5,687 bases of DNA from Oligoflexales bacterium (GTDB lineage Bacteria; Bdellovibrionota_B; Oligoflexia; Oligoflexales; CACXFL01). Shown piece after piece: positions 5,597 to 5,687 of the stretch; the first letter of the stretch is position 1, and each line of letters begins with the position of its first letter. The notes under the pieces were generated by a model that did no database searches, was not told the origin of the DNA, and saw only the letters and a program-made list of their open reading frames with translations. Where the stretch lies: assembly GCA_028282865.1 (NCBI GenBank), contig JANQHA010000336.1, positions 1 through 5,687 on the forward strand, written 5' to 3'. A program made the translations under genes and the position numbers.

Positions 5597-5687
5597 TTGA
5601 CTCCGATTAAGCTCACAACCGATGTTTTGCGTTATGCATATAGCCAAGGCTACTTTCCTATGCCAGACAGCGATGATAACGAGCTGC
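5597..5687 (+). CDS. aat: Leucyl/phenylalanyl-tRNA-protein transferase, N-terminal fragment
   Basis: Only the first 30 codons are in the window. They read TPIKLTTDVLRYAYSQGYF then PMPDSDDNEL, matching the family's N-terminal pattern of a leading L-T-x-x-x-L, A-Y-x-x-G-x-F-P-M and an acidic loop, in the short form common in Alphaproteobacteria. The enzyme moves Leu or Phe from charged tRNA onto N-terminal Arg/Lys, marking proteins for ClpS-ClpAP degradation (N-degron pathway). TTG 5597 is the start: the in-frame upstream stretch back to a stop at 5558 holds no ATG, GTG or TTG. The gene is cut by the window edge, not visibly broken. Call rests on 30 residues, but the motif is distinctive. Confidence 0.82.
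   Translation, partial: MTPIKLTTDVLRYAYSQGYFPMPDSDDNEL

Overview
This is a mostly housekeeping chromosomal segment from a Gram-negative, probably proteobacterial organism. The first residues of a leucyl/phenylalanyl-tRNA-protein transferase (Aat) at the right edge and the style of the Maf protein resemble alphaproteobacterial and related deep-branching lineages. The G+C content looks moderate by eye, and starts are mixed ATG, GTG and TTG. A Bdellovibrionota/Oligoflexia-like genome would fit, but that is a guess that only database searches could settle. No phage, insertion sequence, CRISPR array, tRNA or rRNA is visible.

Layout, left to right. (1) A small two-helix membrane protein with RDD-like features (+), possibly cut at its 5' end. 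(2) A strong sigma70-type promoter, then a 296-residue regulator (+) with an N-terminal XRE-like helix-turn-helix and a C-terminal domain that reads as an ImmA/IrrE domain whose zinc-binding HExxH has become KDLAR. (3) A clear intrinsic terminator only 16 bases upstream of (4) maf (+). (5) nth, endonuclease III (-), overlapping the end of maf tail to tail by 14 bases. (6) A [2Fe-2S] ferredoxin (-) 12 bases upstream of nth, forming an fdx-nth operon with its own promoter region rich in inverted repeats. (7) A 141-residue single-pass membrane protein (-) of unknown function whose soluble part faintly recalls the GspC homology region. (8) A 238-base divergent intergenic region. (9) An M17 leucyl aminopeptidase, pepA type (+), with an intact active site, and 10 bases later (10) the start of aat (+), which runs off the window.

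Two functional groupings stand out. Fdx and Nth are both iron-sulfur proteins and are probably co-transcribed, so an electron-transfer or cluster-redox partnership is possible. PepA removes N-terminal residues such as Leu, while Aat adds Leu/Phe to N-termini to mark proteins for ClpS/ClpAP degradation. Their near-overlap suggests co-regulated N-terminal processing. The most unusual protein is the pseudo-metallopeptidase regulator. Several gene starts were moved from the longest open frame to an internal start with a good Shine-Dalgarno sequence (572, 3758 on the minus strand, 3997).
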